Under the pieces are notes generated by a model. The model searched no databases. It was given only the letters and a program-made list of their open reading frames with translations, and was not told where the DNA came from. A DNA stretch of 64,000 bases from positions 1 to 64,000 of the forward strand of contig CAMCVO010000005.1 of the NCBI GenBank assembly GCA_945881945.1, given 5' to 3'. Position numbers and translations under genes: made by a program. Origin of the DNA: Bifidobacterium breve. Lineage in GTDB: Bacteria > Actinomycetota > Actinomycetes > Nanopelagicales > Nanopelagicaceae. Position 1 is the first letter of the stretch, and each line of letters starts with the position of its first letter. Below are positions 1 through 9,407 of this stretch, piece after piece.

Positions 1-571
1 CGAAGGCTGGGATGACAAGGCTCCTAACTACGAAGCGCTATTTAACAAGATCAAGAAGTTAAACCCAGACATGGTTTATGTCGGCGGTATCTTTGATCTA
101 AACGGCGGACAATTGGTTAAAGACAAGGTTAAGTACCTTGGCGATAACAACAAGGTTAAGTTCATGATGCCAGATGGTTTCACTGGTTATCCAGACTTCC
201 TAGCACTTCCAGAGGCACAAGGTGCATACCTTTCATTTACTGGTCTTTCAATTGATCAGTTCCCTAAGGGTGGCGCTGCCGAGAAGTTCCAAGCTGATTA
301 CCTAGCAGAGTACGGTGAGGCTCCAACTAGCTCATTCTCTGTATACGGTGCAGCAGCAGCTCAGGTAATCCTGGCCGCAATTGCAGCTTCAGACGGAACT
401 CGTAAGAGTGTATTTGAGGCAATGAAGACTGTTGTTATCCCAGCTTCTGAATCAGTAGTTGGTACAGAGCTGAAGTTCGATGCGAACGGCGATATTCTTT
501 CAAAGGATATTACTATTCTTATCGTTAAGGACAACAAAGAGACCTTCGAGAAGGCAATCACAGTCAACTAG
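1..571 (+). CDS. Liv-type ABC transporter substrate-binding protein, C-terminal part
   Basis: The reading frame is open from base 2 and runs to a TAG at 569-571, so the 5' part lies outside the window. About 189 residues are visible. They look like the C-terminal lobe of a periplasmic-binding-protein type I (LivK-like) receptor: an early NPDMVYVGG segment, a central hinge-like stretch with SSFSVYGAAAAQ, and a terminal beta-rich tail. It would bind an amino acid or similar small ligand outside the membrane and deliver it to the LivHMGF genes directly downstream. A terminator-like hairpin separates it from the permease genes, which suggests higher expression of the receptor. The ligand cannot be told from the sequence. 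Confidence 0.85.
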   Translation, partial: EGWDDKAPNYEALFNKIKKLNPDMVYVGGIFDLNGGQLVKDKVKYLGDNNKVKFMMPDGFTGYPDFLALPEAQGAYLSFTGLSIDQFPKGGAAEKFQADYLAEYGEAPTSSFSVYGAAAAQVILAAIAASDGTRKSVFEAMKTVVIPASESVVGTELKFDANGDILSKDITILIVKDNKETFEKAITVN

Positions 572-598
572 TTCTAATTCTTTAGAACTATAAGGTTT

Positions 599-632
599 GG
601 GCGGCTACTAGAAAAAAGTAGCCGCCCTTATC
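599..632 (+). terminator. Rho-independent terminator-like hairpin after the first binding protein
   Basis: An 11-bp perfect stem, GGGCGGCTACT paired with AGTAGCCGCCC around an A-rich 7-nt loop, is followed by TTATCTT. A second small stem (GTTCTAA/TTAGAAC) lies at 571-588. It sits between the binding protein and livH and so probably attenuates rather than fully stops transcription. Confidence 0.8.
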
Positions 633-752
633 TTGACTCTCAGCAAAAAGAAACAAATTTTTACTTATCAAAACTTAGGTTTTACTGTATCTTTTGAGGT
701 CGGTTAAGGTTATAAAAACAGGCAGTACCTAGATATTTTGAAAGAGGTTTAC

Positions 753-1805
753 GTGGCCAAGGCTGCAGTAGCAACAAAATTTAGCGGCACCCCTGGACAA
801 ATCCGCCGCCAACGTATTGAAAGAATTGGCGCTACTGCAATCAGTCTTGGCGCTGCATTTTGGATGTTAATAAATATTATTGAATCTCCTGACCAGTTTG
901 CACAATCAGCGATCGCCGGACTTCGTAACGGCTTGATTTACGCGATGATTGCACTTGGTTACACCCTTGTTTATGGAATTATCGAGTTAATTAACTTTGC
1001 CCATGGCGACCTTTTCATGCTTAGCGCAGTCTTCTCTTCATTTTTCATTACCTATTGGATTGGCGCAGATGAATCAAATGGCTTTGGCTGGTTTGCCTTT
1101 GCCCTTTGCCTGGTCGCGGTTATGGTTTTTGGTGCGGTAGTAAATGTGTTGATTGAACGCTTTGCTTATCGCAAATTACGTAATGCTCCACGACTATCAA
1201 CTTTGATTACCGCAGTTGGTATGTCCTTCTTGCTTAACTTCATTGGTTTAAAGTGGAATGGATCAACCCCACGCCAGTGGCCAACAGTTATCCCAAGTGG
1301 TGATATCTATCTTGGTGAGATTCGAATCAGCATGCTTACTATCTGGCTATTTTTGATTGGATTCCCACTCCTACTTGCACTGAATTACTTGGTAACTAAC
1401 ACAAAGCAGGGTAAAGCGATGCGAGCTACCTCCCAAGATAAAGATGCATCAACATTGATGGGTATTAATGTGAACAAAACAATCGCATTTACCTTCGCAA
1501 TTGGTGGAGCGATGGCGGGAGCTGCGGGGCTGTTGTATCAGCAATCAATTGGTACTACTAATTACAACCTTGGCTTCCAGCTTGGTCTGATCGCCTTCAC
1601 TGCAGCGGTATTGGGCGGTATTGGAAATCTATGGGGAGCAGTCCTTGGTGGATTAGTAATTGGATTAATTCAAGGATTAAATGATGGTCTGCCAATCGCA
1701 TTTGGCCAGGCATGGTCACAGACAGTGGTCTTTACAATTCTTATTATTATCTTGGTCTTTAAGCCAGCCGGGCTTTTGGGCAAAGTAACAACGGAAAAGG
1801 TCTAA
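753..1805 (+). CDS. livH: Branched-chain amino acid-type ABC permease LivH (system 1)
   Basis: Inner-membrane permease subunit of a Liv/HAAT-type importer. It is strongly hydrophobic and carries the family hallmark NFAHGDLFMLSA near the first third and the GAAGLLY and AAVLGGIGNLWGA stretches near the end, typical of LivH. I chose GTG at 753 because AAAGAGG lies 5 nt upstream; an in-frame TTG at 738 has no such site. About 350 residues, slightly longer than the usual ~300 because of an N-terminal extension before the first membrane segment. It lies 4 nt upstream of livM and is part of a livHMGF operon with the binding protein at the left edge. Confidence 0.92.
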   Translation: MAKAAVATKFSGTPGQIRRQRIERIGATAISLGAAFWMLINIIESPDQFAQSAIAGLRNGLIYAMIALGYTLVYGIIELINFAHGDLFMLSAVFSSFFITYWIGADESNGFGWFAFALCLVAVMVFGAVVNVLIERFAYRKLRNAPRLSTLITAVGMSFLLNFIGLKWNGSTPRQWPTVIPSGDIYLGEIRISMLTIWLFLIGFPLLLALNYLVTNTKQGKAMRATSQDKDASTLMGINVNKTIAFTFAIGGAMAGAAGLLYQQSIGTTNYNLGFQLGLIAFTAAVLGGIGNLWGAVLGGLVIGLIQGLNDGLPIAFGQAWSQTVVFTILIIILVFKPAGLLGKVTTEKV

Positions 1806-1809
1806 GTCG

Positions 1810-2997
1810 ATGGCAAAAGTTTCAGTAGCCAATAACGTTTCTAAATCAAACCGCAATTGGATTCGCGGTTACACCATCGCTGGCTTCTTTCTTTTCATAA
1901 CCTACCAATTTCTACTTCCATGGGATGGCTTGCCATCTGGTATTTATCAGACGGTAAACCAGTGGATGCCACCATCTGCAGTTAATGAATCACTTGTATA
2001 TGTGATTATGGCTTTGGGATTAAATATTGTGGTTGGTTACGCAGGGTTATTAGATCTTGGTTATGTAGCATTTTGGGCAATTGGTGGTTATTGCGCCGGT
2101 TGGTTTATGTCAGAGTTTTTCTACTTCCTAAATATTCACTTCTTTGGTTCAGTACCAGCAGGAACTCCTGGAATTCACATTAACTTCTGGATGGTTTTGA
2201 TTATTGGTGGCTTTGTCTGCGCACTCTTTGGCGTATTAATTGGCGCACCAACTCTTCGTTTAAAGAGTGATTACCTAGCGTTGGTAACTCTTGGCTTTGG
2301 TGAGATTATTCCGCAGGTCTTCTTTAATGGTGAGAACTTCTTTGGATTTAACATTTCCAACGGCACAAAGGGAATTGTGGTGGTGGATCCAAGTCCAGCT
2401 GGATTTAAAAATCTAGGGCCTTTTGATGCTGGTTGGAAATTACTACTCTTCTTATTCTTAACTGCGGTAATGGTATTTATTTCACTACGTCTTCGCCGTG
2501 GTCGATTGGGCAGGGCTTGGCTTGCAGTTCGTGAGGATGAGTTAGCAGCTTCGATGATGGGTGTGCCATTGATGCGCACAAAGCTTGCAGCTTATGCAGT
2601 AGGTGCCTTTGCCGGTGGTTTAGGTGGTGTGGCATTTGCTACCCACGTAAATGGTGTTTACGCCGAGCGATTTAACTTTGCCATCTCAATCTTCCTTCTT
2701 GCCATGGTGGTTCTGGGCGGTATGGGAAATGTTTGGGGCGTAATTTTGGGAGCATTTGTGCTCTCCTGGGTAAATGGAAATGGTTTGTCTGCCTTTGGTC
2801 GGGTTTATAACGACAGTTTTGGCACCAGCATCGATTTCACCTCATTCACATTCTTACTCTTTGGCTTGGTTCTAATCTTTATGATGCTATTTAAGCGTGA
2901 GGGATTAATTCCAGAGTCTCGCATGAAGCTATTAATGCATGAGGGTGAGTTAGATGATGCCGATTCTGATGGCAAAAAGCAGAAGGCAGGTAAGTAA
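1810..2997 (+). CDS. livM: Branched-chain amino acid-type ABC permease LivM (system 1)
   Basis: Second membrane subunit of the importer, pairing with LivH. Recognised by the LivM hallmarks NIVVGYAGLLDLGYVAFWAIG, TLRLKSDYLALVTLGFGEI and the EAA-like loop RAWLAVREDELAASMMG, followed by VVLGGMGNVWG. At 395 residues it is longer than many LivM proteins, with an extra N-terminal hydrophobic stretch and a charged C-terminal tail rich in Asp and Lys. Its TAA shares a base with the livG ATG, so translation is probably coupled. Confidence 0.92.
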   Translation: MAKVSVANNVSKSNRNWIRGYTIAGFFLFITYQFLLPWDGLPSGIYQTVNQWMPPSAVNESLVYVIMALGLNIVVGYAGLLDLGYVAFWAIGGYCAGWFMSEFFYFLNIHFFGSVPAGTPGIHINFWMVLIIGGFVCALFGVLIGAPTLRLKSDYLALVTLGFGEIIPQVFFNGENFFGFNISNGTKGIVVVDPSPAGFKNLGPFDAGWKLLLFLFLTAVMVFISLRLRRGRLGRAWLAVREDELAASMMGVPLMRTKLAAYAVGAFAGGLGGVAFATHVNGVYAERFNFAISIFLLAMVVLGGMGNVWGVILGAFVLSWVNGNGLSAFGRVYNDSFGTSIDFTSFTFLLFGLVLIFMMLFKREGLIPESRMKLLMHEGELDDADSDGKKQKAGK

Positions 2998-3776
2998 TGG
3001 CTAATGTATTAGAGGCTAAGAATATTTCAGTTGCATTTGGCGGCCTACTTGCTGTCAATGATGTCAGCTTTAATATTCCAAACAAATCAATTGTCTCCCT
3101 TATTGGTCCAAATGGTGCTGGCAAGACCACCTTCTTCAATGTTTTAACTGGTCTTTATAAGCCATCTGCTGGAAATATTATTTTTGGCGATCGGGATATC
3201 ACCGATCTGCCACCACACAAGATTGCTTCAATTGGAATTGCTAGAACCTTCCAAAACATCCGGCTATTTGGTTTGATGACTGCGCAAGAGAACTTACTTG
3301 TCGCAATGCACTCACACTTAAAAGCTGGCATCACCTCAACTATCTTGCGCACTAAAAAGCAGCGCAAAGAGGAGTCTGATGCTGAGGATAAGGCCCAATC
3401 AATTCTAGATTTTGCAGGTGTTGGAAAGTGGACTCATGAGTTTGCTAGAAACCTTTCATATGGTGATCAACGCCGGCTTGAGGTTGCTAGAGCATTAGCG
3501 CTAGATCCAAAGGTCTTATTACTTGATGAGCCAACTGCTGGCATGAATGCCCAGGAGTCACAGGTATTTATTGAGTTTATTAATAAGTTGGTTGCAGAGC
3601 GTGATATCGCAGTGATGTTAATTGAGCATGATATGAAGGTTGTTATGTCATTGTCTCAACGAGTAACTGTTTTGGATCAGGGCGAGAAGATCGCTGAAGG
3701 TTCCCCAGATGAGATTAAGAACAATCCAAGAGTCATTGAGGCTTATCTTGGTAAACCTAAGGCGGCCCGCAAATGA
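2997..3776 (+). CDS. livG: ABC transporter ATP-binding protein LivG (system 1)
   Basis: Cytoplasmic ATPase of the Liv-type importer. Walker A GPNGAGKT near residue 40, signature LSYGDQRRLE, Walker B LLLDEPTAG and switch His in IEHD are all intact. The LivG-specific ARTFQNIRLF segment follows the Q-loop. Length (259 aa) is normal for the family. Its start overlaps the livM stop and its end overlaps livF by 4 nt, as expected for an operon. Confidence 0.93.
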   Translation: MANVLEAKNISVAFGGLLAVNDVSFNIPNKSIVSLIGPNGAGKTTFFNVLTGLYKPSAGNIIFGDRDITDLPPHKIASIGIARTFQNIRLFGLMTAQENLLVAMHSHLKAGITSTILRTKKQRKEESDAEDKAQSILDFAGVGKWTHEFARNLSYGDQRRLEVARALALDPKVLLLDEPTAGMNAQESQVFIEFINKLVAERDIAVMLIEHDMKVVMSLSQRVTVLDQGEKIAEGSPDEIKNNPRVIEAYLGKPKAARK

Positions 3777-4486
3777 GTTCAATGTTAGAGGTTAAAAATA
3801 TTCAAGTTGCCTACGGCAAGATCATTGCCGTTAAAGATGTATCGGTAACTGTTGAAAAGGGTGAGATTGTTACCTTAATTGGTTCAAATGGTGCTGGTAA
3901 ATCAACCACACTTCGAACTATCTCTGGATTAATAAAGCCAAAATCTGGTGAGATCTCATTTAATGGCCAACGAATTGATGGCATGCCAGGACACGACATC
4001 GTAGCTATGGGTATCTGCCACTCACCTGAGGGTCGTCGAATATTTCCTCGTATGACAGTTAAGGAAAATCTTGAGTTAGGTGCTTTCTTACGTAATGACA
4101 AAGCAGCTGTTAATGCTGATATGGAGCGAGTATTAGATCTATTCCCAAGATTAAAGGAGCGAATTGATCAACGCGCCGGAACTATGTCAGGTGGTGAGCA
4201 ACAGATGCTTGCAGTAAGCCGGGCATTAATGGGTGATCCAAAGCTGCTACTACTAGATGAGCCATCTATGGGATTAGCACCAGTATTAGTTGAACTGATC
4301 TTTGAGACAATTGTTAAGATTCGCCAGCAAGGAGTAACAATCTTGTTGATTGAACAAAATGCTACCGCCGCCCTTGAGGTTGCCGATCGAGCTTATGTTC
4401 TTGAATCTGGCAAGGTGAAGATCAGTGGCAGTGCTAAAGAGTTAAGTGCTGATGACAAGGTAACTAAGGCTTACCTAGGTCATTAA
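3773..4486 (+). CDS. livF: ABC transporter ATP-binding protein LivF (system 1)
   Basis: Second cytoplasmic ATPase, forming a heterodimer with LivG. Walker A GSNGAGKS, signature MSGGEQQM, Walker B LLLDEPSMG and the LivF-typical IEQN (in place of IEHD) are visible. The CHSPEGRRIFPRMTVKENL stretch is a LivF hallmark. It is 237 residues and ends the first Liv operon. The next gene is convergent, 22 nt away, with no clear hairpin between them. Confidence 0.93.
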   Translation: MSSMLEVKNIQVAYGKIIAVKDVSVTVEKGEIVTLIGSNGAGKSTTLRTISGLIKPKSGEISFNGQRIDGMPGHDIVAMGICHSPEGRRIFPRMTVKENLELGAFLRNDKAAVNADMERVLDLFPRLKERIDQRAGTMSGGEQQMLAVSRALMGDPKLLLLDEPSMGLAPVLVELIFETIVKIRQQGVTILLIEQNATAALEVADRAYVLESGKVKISGSAKELSADDKVTKAYLGH

Positions 4487-4508
4487 TTCTTTTCTTTAAG
4501 TATTTTCT

Positions 4509-5861
4509 TCATCCCATAACTGTTCCGCTAGTTAAATTACGTGCACGCTTTCTTGAAAAGGTCCCCAAATTTATCTTCTGGTTAGTTTTTGTGCATCGAT
4601 AAATAATTGGGTTTTCATCAGGTAAGGCACCATTTTCAACCTCAGTAATTAAGTGGGCCATGATGAAACCAGCACCTGGGGCATTCTTGAATTGATTTCC
4701 ACTAGTTCCTATTGCAACATAAAACCCTGGCACATCTGTTTTGTCATAGATTGGCGTCCAATCAGATGAAACATCATATACACCAACTACACCAACTGGT
4801 GTGGAAGGAATTTGGGCCACCGGAAACCTTCTAGCAAATCTATATGCTTGAGATTCAAAAACCTCAACTGTTCTTGTCATATTTACATCATCAACTTTGT
4901 CTGGCTCCACCCACTCCAGTTCATCACACTCTGGCTCTGTGCCGCCAACTAAGGTGATGCCACCAGGGCCTGATCTAACATAGGTACCCAGATCTAAGTC
5001 ACCCATAATTGGACCAGCTAAAATGTCCTTTGGAGTTGATATCTGGTGTACTTCAGCTCTAAGTGGTTTTAACTCCATTGTAAAATCACTGCCAGCACCT
5101 GCCATTTGATTTATTAATGTTGACCATGGCCCTGCCACATTAACTACTACATCAGCTTTGATCATCTGACTACCTGTATCAGATGCTTTTTTACTTTGGG
5201 AATCAAAATCACTTACTAAAACAGATGAAACTCGACCATTAACCTTCTCAATCCCAACTACCACTTTACGAAATTTGAAATCAACTCCCTCTCGCTTGGC
5301 GGCCATAGCAAAATTTTCAGCTGCAAGCAGGGGGTCTGAAACATAACCACCATGTTTGCCATAGATAGCTCCGAGCTCTTCTGTTGCTTCATCCCAAAAC
5401 TCATCTGACTTTACTGGCTTGTTAGGCCAATATTTACCAGCATCAATACCAGGCATGCGCGCTTTTAAAGTTTTCGAATCCCAGATCTCATACGGAATAC
5501 CAGCTTGGTCAAACAATCCCATAGTTTTCTCATTTGATAGCACTGGTACATCCAGCATTACGTACCCTCGATCTTCAAGATATGCGTAGTGGGCTTGCGA
5601 ATCACTCACGGGGTTTTTTGAGTAACCACTCGTGCCGTCAATTAGATCCTTAAAATCTTTCCAATGAAAATATGATTCCCAAGAAAGCATAACCGCATCA
5701 AATGTTGAGTAGTTGAATCTAACTACCGCACTGGAAGCGCTAGTAGAACCCATTCCTGCACCAGAATTTCTCTCAACAACAGTTACCTCATGACCCAGTC
5801 TTCGTAGTTGAAGTGCTATCGATGAGCCAATTACGCCAGCGCCTATGACTACTACATGCAT
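4509..5861 (-). CDS. FAD-dependent amine/amino-acid oxidoreductase (DAO family)
   Basis: A DAO-fold flavoprotein of 450 residues, starting with the dinucleotide-binding motif GAGVIGSSIALQL and an acidic VVERN ending the second beta strand. The TSASSAVVRFNYS segment after it resembles sarcosine/glycine-betaine-type oxidases. The C-terminal part has a second flavin-contact region around GIGTSGNQFKNAPGAG-like residues. It would oxidise the C-N bond of an amino acid or N-methylated amine. It sits at the 3' end of the minus-strand Liv system 2, 51 nt from livM, so that importer may bring in its substrate. The exact substrate is unknown. Confidence 0.75.
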   Translation of the reverse strand: MHVVVIGAGVIGSSIALQLRRLGHEVTVVERNSGAGMGSTSASSAVVRFNYSTFDAVMLSWESYFHWKDFKDLIDGTSGYSKNPVSDSQAHYAYLEDRGYVMLDVPVLSNEKTMGLFDQAGIPYEIWDSKTLKARMPGIDAGKYWPNKPVKSDEFWDEATEELGAIYGKHGGYVSDPLLAAENFAMAAKREGVDFKFRKVVVGIEKVNGRVSSVLVSDFDSQSKKASDTGSQMIKADVVVNVAGPWSTLINQMAGAGSDFTMELKPLRAEVHQISTPKDILAGPIMGDLDLGTYVRSGPGGITLVGGTEPECDELEWVEPDKVDDVNMTRTVEVFESQAYRFARRFPVAQIPSTPVGVVGVYDVSSDWTPIYDKTDVPGFYVAIGTSGNQFKNAPGAGFIMAHLITEVENGALPDENPIIYRCTKTNQKINLGTFSRKRARNLTSGTVMG

Positions 5862-5912
5862 GGCGAGTAAATACCTTTAAATATGCAATCAGATTGTTCA
5901 CGCATTTAAGTG

Positions 5913-6950
5913 CTATTTTCCTCTTCTTCTTATAAATTTAAATTCCTGCCCCTTAGTAATTCCAGATGAACGCCAAAGGAGCATTCCTACTAAAGTAGCA
6001 GCAATTATTAAGGATCTAGCTCCATTTGGTAGGTCAATTTTTAACCCTACAATTGATTTACCTTGTTCCCATAAAAGCAATATCTGCCCAACTGCGGTTA
6101 CAACCAAGGTTCCAGCAATTGCACCCCACATACTTGCTGACCCACCTATAACCAACATTGCCAGTGTCAGAAAGGTAAATACCAAGTAATAATCCTGGAC
6201 CTGCCATGTGCCCGCCACATGGACATACATACCACCGGATAATCCAGCCAATGCCCCGGATAAAGTAAATGCTACCCATCGCACTTTTTGGATACTAATG
6301 CCAAGTGCAGGAGCTGACATTAAATCCTCTCGAGTAGCTCTAAGTTTTCTACCGATGGAGGAAACATTTAAACCATAAACTAAAATTATGGCAACAGCTG
6401 CTAAAAGTAAAGGTTCATAAACACCAGAAAACTTTGGCACTGCCGGTAAGGCTTGAGAGCCAGGACCTAACTTTGTATTGTTAAAAAAGAAATTATAAAA
6501 TAATCCAAGTACAGCAAAGGTTGCAATGCCTGCAGCCAAACCGTTAAGCCTCATCAAAAATGCTCCAGAAATAGCTGCCACAATTCCACCAGCTACTGCT
6601 GCAAATAGTATTGATAGATAAAGATTTAAATTCCAGCCAATTAATGGTTCCCATAAATTCTCAAGGGCAAGAGCATTACCTTTTACACGCTCAGAGGCGG
6701 TACTCATTCCAGAGACCCAAGCCCCAATCATTGCAAAGGCGCCATGGCCAAAGGATAAAACTCCTGAATTGCCCACAAATACTTGCAGTGCTAACACCAT
6801 TACAAGATTACATAGTGCAAACTGCACAGCCAATTGCAAACTTGCCGAAATTAATCCGACACTAATTGCAAGTATCGAAACAATTATCAGCGGACCAATA
6901 ATTTCTTCAGATTTAAATCTGGTAATTCCATCAACTTTATTGTTCTTCAT
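5913..6950 (-). CDS. livM: Liv-type ABC permease LivM (system 2)
   Basis: Membrane subunit of the second importer. Shows the LivM motif set: VFVGNSGVLSFGHGAFAMIGA, the loop RATREDLMSAPALG, and MLVIGGSASMWGAIAG. It is 345 residues, with a highly basic C-terminal tail. Its ATG overlaps the livH stop by 4 nt. Order on the minus strand is K, G, F, H, M, unlike H, M, G, F in systems 1 and 3, which suggests this system has a separate history. Confidence 0.9.
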   Translation of the reverse strand: MKNNKVDGITRFKSEEIIGPLIIVSILAISVGLISASLQLAVQFALCNLVMVLALQVFVGNSGVLSFGHGAFAMIGAWVSGMSTASERVKGNALALENLWEPLIGWNLNLYLSILFAAVAGGIVAAISGAFLMRLNGLAAGIATFAVLGLFYNFFFNNTKLGPGSQALPAVPKFSGVYEPLLLAAVAIILVYGLNVSSIGRKLRATREDLMSAPALGISIQKVRWVAFTLSGALAGLSGGMYVHVAGTWQVQDYYLVFTFLTLAMLVIGGSASMWGAIAGTLVVTAVGQILLLWEQGKSIVGLKIDLPNGARSLIIAATLVGMLLWRSSGITKGQEFKFIRRRGK

Positions 6951-7816
6951 ACTCTCTCCATTTCATTCTGCTTCGAGAGAATTCCCCCTGGGCGCACCAG
7001 CAAAATTATGACAACAGCCAAAAATAGATATGAATACGCATAAACTCGTGCGTTTCCTAAGAAAGTATTTAGAATACTGAGAATAAACCCAACTATAAAC
7101 CCTCCCAAAGCACAACCACGTAGCGATGAAATACCACCAATTACTATTCCAACAAGAGCTAAAATTGTGATGTTCAATCCAAACATAGGCTCTACTTGTG
7201 GATTTTCAACTACGATAATGAATCCAACAAATGCTGCTAGCAATCCTGAAATTGCAAAGGATGAGGTAATTAAACGATTAGATCGCACCCCAAGCAATCT
7301 GGCAGTCTTAAAATCTGAGGAGGCTGCCCTAAGCTGTAAGCCAAGAGTGGTGAAGTCAACCAAGTAACCCATAGCCAGTAAAATTAAAACCGTTAATGCC
7401 ACTGTGACTAAACTTGAAATAGTTACATTAAGTCCTGCAATTTCAACAGATCCGGTCATCCAAGGCGCAACCGCTGCTGAACGAGGTAACGCGCCAAAGA
7501 TAAGTTCATAGGATTTTTGTAATCCGACCGACAACCCAAAAGATGCAATTAACATAATTGCTGGACCAGTTCCTCTTAAGCGACGATACACAGCGAGTTC
7601 AGTAATAATTGCTAGCACCGTGGCGGTAAAAGCGGCCAGGATAAAGGAAATTACTAATGGTAAATCATTTGTTATTACCATAATATAGGCGGAGATCGTT
7701 ATTAGTTCGGCATGAGCAAAGTTCACAAGTTTTAAAACACCAAAGACTAATCCCAAACCTAATGCCGCCAGCGCATAAGTTCCACCAAGGCTAAATGCGT
7801 CTAATAATGGTTGCAT
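6947..7816 (-). CDS. livH: Liv-type ABC permease LivH (system 2)
   Basis: Membrane subunit, 289 residues, starting MQPLLDAFSLGGTYALAALGLGL, close to the usual LivH N-terminus. NFAHAELITISAY and LVGIVIGGISSLRGCALGG are the family's signature stretches. It abuts livF (livF ends at 7817, livH begins at 7816) and overlaps livM by 4 nt. Confidence 0.9.
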   Translation of the reverse strand: MQPLLDAFSLGGTYALAALGLGLVFGVLKLVNFAHAELITISAYIMVITNDLPLVISFILAAFTATVLAIITELAVYRRLRGTGPAIMLIASFGLSVGLQKSYELIFGALPRSAAVAPWMTGSVEIAGLNVTISSLVTVALTVLILLAMGYLVDFTTLGLQLRAASSDFKTARLLGVRSNRLITSSFAISGLLAAFVGFIIVVENPQVEPMFGLNITILALVGIVIGGISSLRGCALGGFIVGFILSILNTFLGNARVYAYSYLFLAVVIILLVRPGGILSKQNEMERV

Positions 7817-8533
7817 TTATGACCCCGTTCCAAAGTAAGCTTTACGAAGCATCTCCTCATTTTTTGCATCAGACGGAGTTAATGATGCTTGAATCTGACC
7901 ATCTCTAATAACAACCGTTTCATCTGCGAATGTCGTTACTAAATGTGCTCGTTGCTCAACAATAATAACCGCTGTTTTGTTAGCAATAATCTCTTTGAGT
8001 TTTTCAAACACATCAATAATAACTGTTGGAGCTAAACCCAAAGACGGTTCATCTAAGAGTAAAACTTTTGGATTACTCAATAATGCGCGAGCTATAGCCA
8101 GTTGTTGTTGTTGGCCCCCAGATAACATGCCCGCTTGATGTGTGGCATGAGAATTCAAAACTGGAAAAAGCTCTCGTATTTGGTCTAAGGCAACTTTAGA
8201 TGAAGCCTTATCTTTTCGACCGGTAAGGCCTAACATCAAATTCTCTGTAACACTCAAACCACTAAATATTTGACGACCTTCAGGCACCAGTGATAATCCC
8301 ATGCGCACAATATCTTCAGGCTTCCTGCCCGATATCGTCTCGCCCAGAAGTGAAATTGATCCTGATTTTGGAGTTATCTCTCCAGCTATTGTTTTAAGCA
8401 ATGTAGATTTTCCAACACCATTAGGCCCAACAATCCCCAAAGATTTTCCTGCTGAGATAGAGAGTGAAATGCCAAACAGAACATCAACTTTTCCATAACC
8501 AGAGTAGAGATTTTCAACTGTAAGTAGTGTCAT
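7817..8533 (-). CDS. livF: ABC transporter ATP-binding protein LivF (system 2)
   Basis: ATPase of importer 2, 238 residues. Walker A GPNGVGKS (Val replaces the usual Ala), signature LSGGQQQQL, Walker B LLLDEPSLG and VEQR (Arg instead of the usual Asn of LivF). LVPEGRQIFSGLSVTENL identifies it as LivF rather than LivG. Its start shares a base with the livG stop. Confidence 0.92.
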   Translation of the reverse strand: MTLLTVENLYSGYGKVDVLFGISLSISAGKSLGIVGPNGVGKSTLLKTIAGEITPKSGSISLLGETISGRKPEDIVRMGLSLVPEGRQIFSGLSVTENLMLGLTGRKDKASSKVALDQIRELFPVLNSHATHQAGMLSGGQQQQLAIARALLSNPKVLLLDEPSLGLAPTVIIDVFEKLKEIIANKTAVIIVEQRAHLVTTFADETVVIRDGQIQASLTPSDAKNEEMLRKAYFGTGS

Positions 8534-9273
8534 CAGATAGTCTCTCCAAAAGATGCATCACCTAAATAGGCATTTTTAACCTCAGAATTACTCAGTGCAT
8601 CACTTGGGGCTCCATCAAAAATTAGAACGCCTGTGGCTAAAACTATGACTCGATCACATGCTCTTGCTACTAAACCAACATTATGTTCGACTAAAAACAT
8701 TCCACAGCCAATCTTGTTCTTAATCACACTCAGGGCATTCAGAAGTTTTGGAACTTCAGACTCATTTAAGCCGGCTGCAGGTTCATCCATAATCAAGTAC
8801 TTTGGTTGAGCTGCAACCGCACGTGCTAGGCCCACTAATCGAGCATTACCGTGACTTAGAGTTGCCGCAGTCGTAGTTGCAAGTGATTGCAATCCTAAAA
8901 TATCCATAGTTTGCTCTGCTCTTGCTTGTGCTTCATGGGGTTTTACACCCAGCCCTAAAGCCCCAAGCGCCACATTCTCTGCCACTGTTAACTGAGTAAA
9001 TAATCTTCCAGATTGAAATGTTCGAGCAATTCCAGCACGAGCACGTTCATCTGGTCGCATGCCATCCATTGATAAACCATTTACAGTAATTGTTCCATTA
9101 TCTTGCTGTTCATAACCAGCAATAATATTGATGAATGTAGTTTTGCCTGCCCCGTTTGGTCCTAATAATCCTAAGGTTTCACCTGGTTTGATAGTAAGGG
9201 ATACACCCTTAAGCACTTGCAGGGCCCCAAAAGACTTGCTTATCTCAGAAGCAGAAAAACCACCCTGGTTCAT
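8533..9273 (-). CDS. livG: ABC transporter ATP-binding protein LivG (system 2)
   Basis: ATPase of importer 2, 246 residues. Walker A GPNGAGKT, LivG-type ARTFQSGRLF, a divergent signature LSHGNARLVG, Walker B LIMDEPAAG and VEHN (Asn where LivG usually has Asp). It is preceded by the binding protein gene and a hairpin, and followed without gap by livF. Confidence 0.9.
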   Translation of the reverse strand: MNQGGFSASEISKSFGALQVLKGVSLTIKPGETLGLLGPNGAGKTTFINIIAGYEQQDNGTITVNGLSMDGMRPDERARAGIARTFQSGRLFTQLTVAENVALGALGLGVKPHEAQARAEQTMDILGLQSLATTTAATLSHGNARLVGLARAVAAQPKYLIMDEPAAGLNESEVPKLLNALSVIKNKIGCGMFLVEHNVGLVARACDRVIVLATGVLIFDGAPSDALSNSEVKNAYLGDASFGETI

Positions 9274-9333
9274 TTACTGCCTCCTAATCACACTTGTAAA
9301 TTACTAGCATCAAATTGTTGATTAAAAGTATAC

Positions 9334-9373
9334 AAAGTATGGGGTGCACTTTTTATTGTGCACCCCATACTTT
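9334..9373 (-). terminator. Strong hairpin between livK and livG of system 2
   Basis: A 16-bp perfect stem, AAAGTATGGGGTGCAC with its complement, encloses an 8-nt loop. On the minus strand it follows the binding-protein stop codon and precedes livG. It has no long T run, so it may act as partial terminator or as an mRNA-stabilising end that lets livK be made in excess. Confidence 0.7.
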
Positions 9374-9407
9374 ACTTACACTGAATTAGTTGATTAATTC
9401 AAATCAA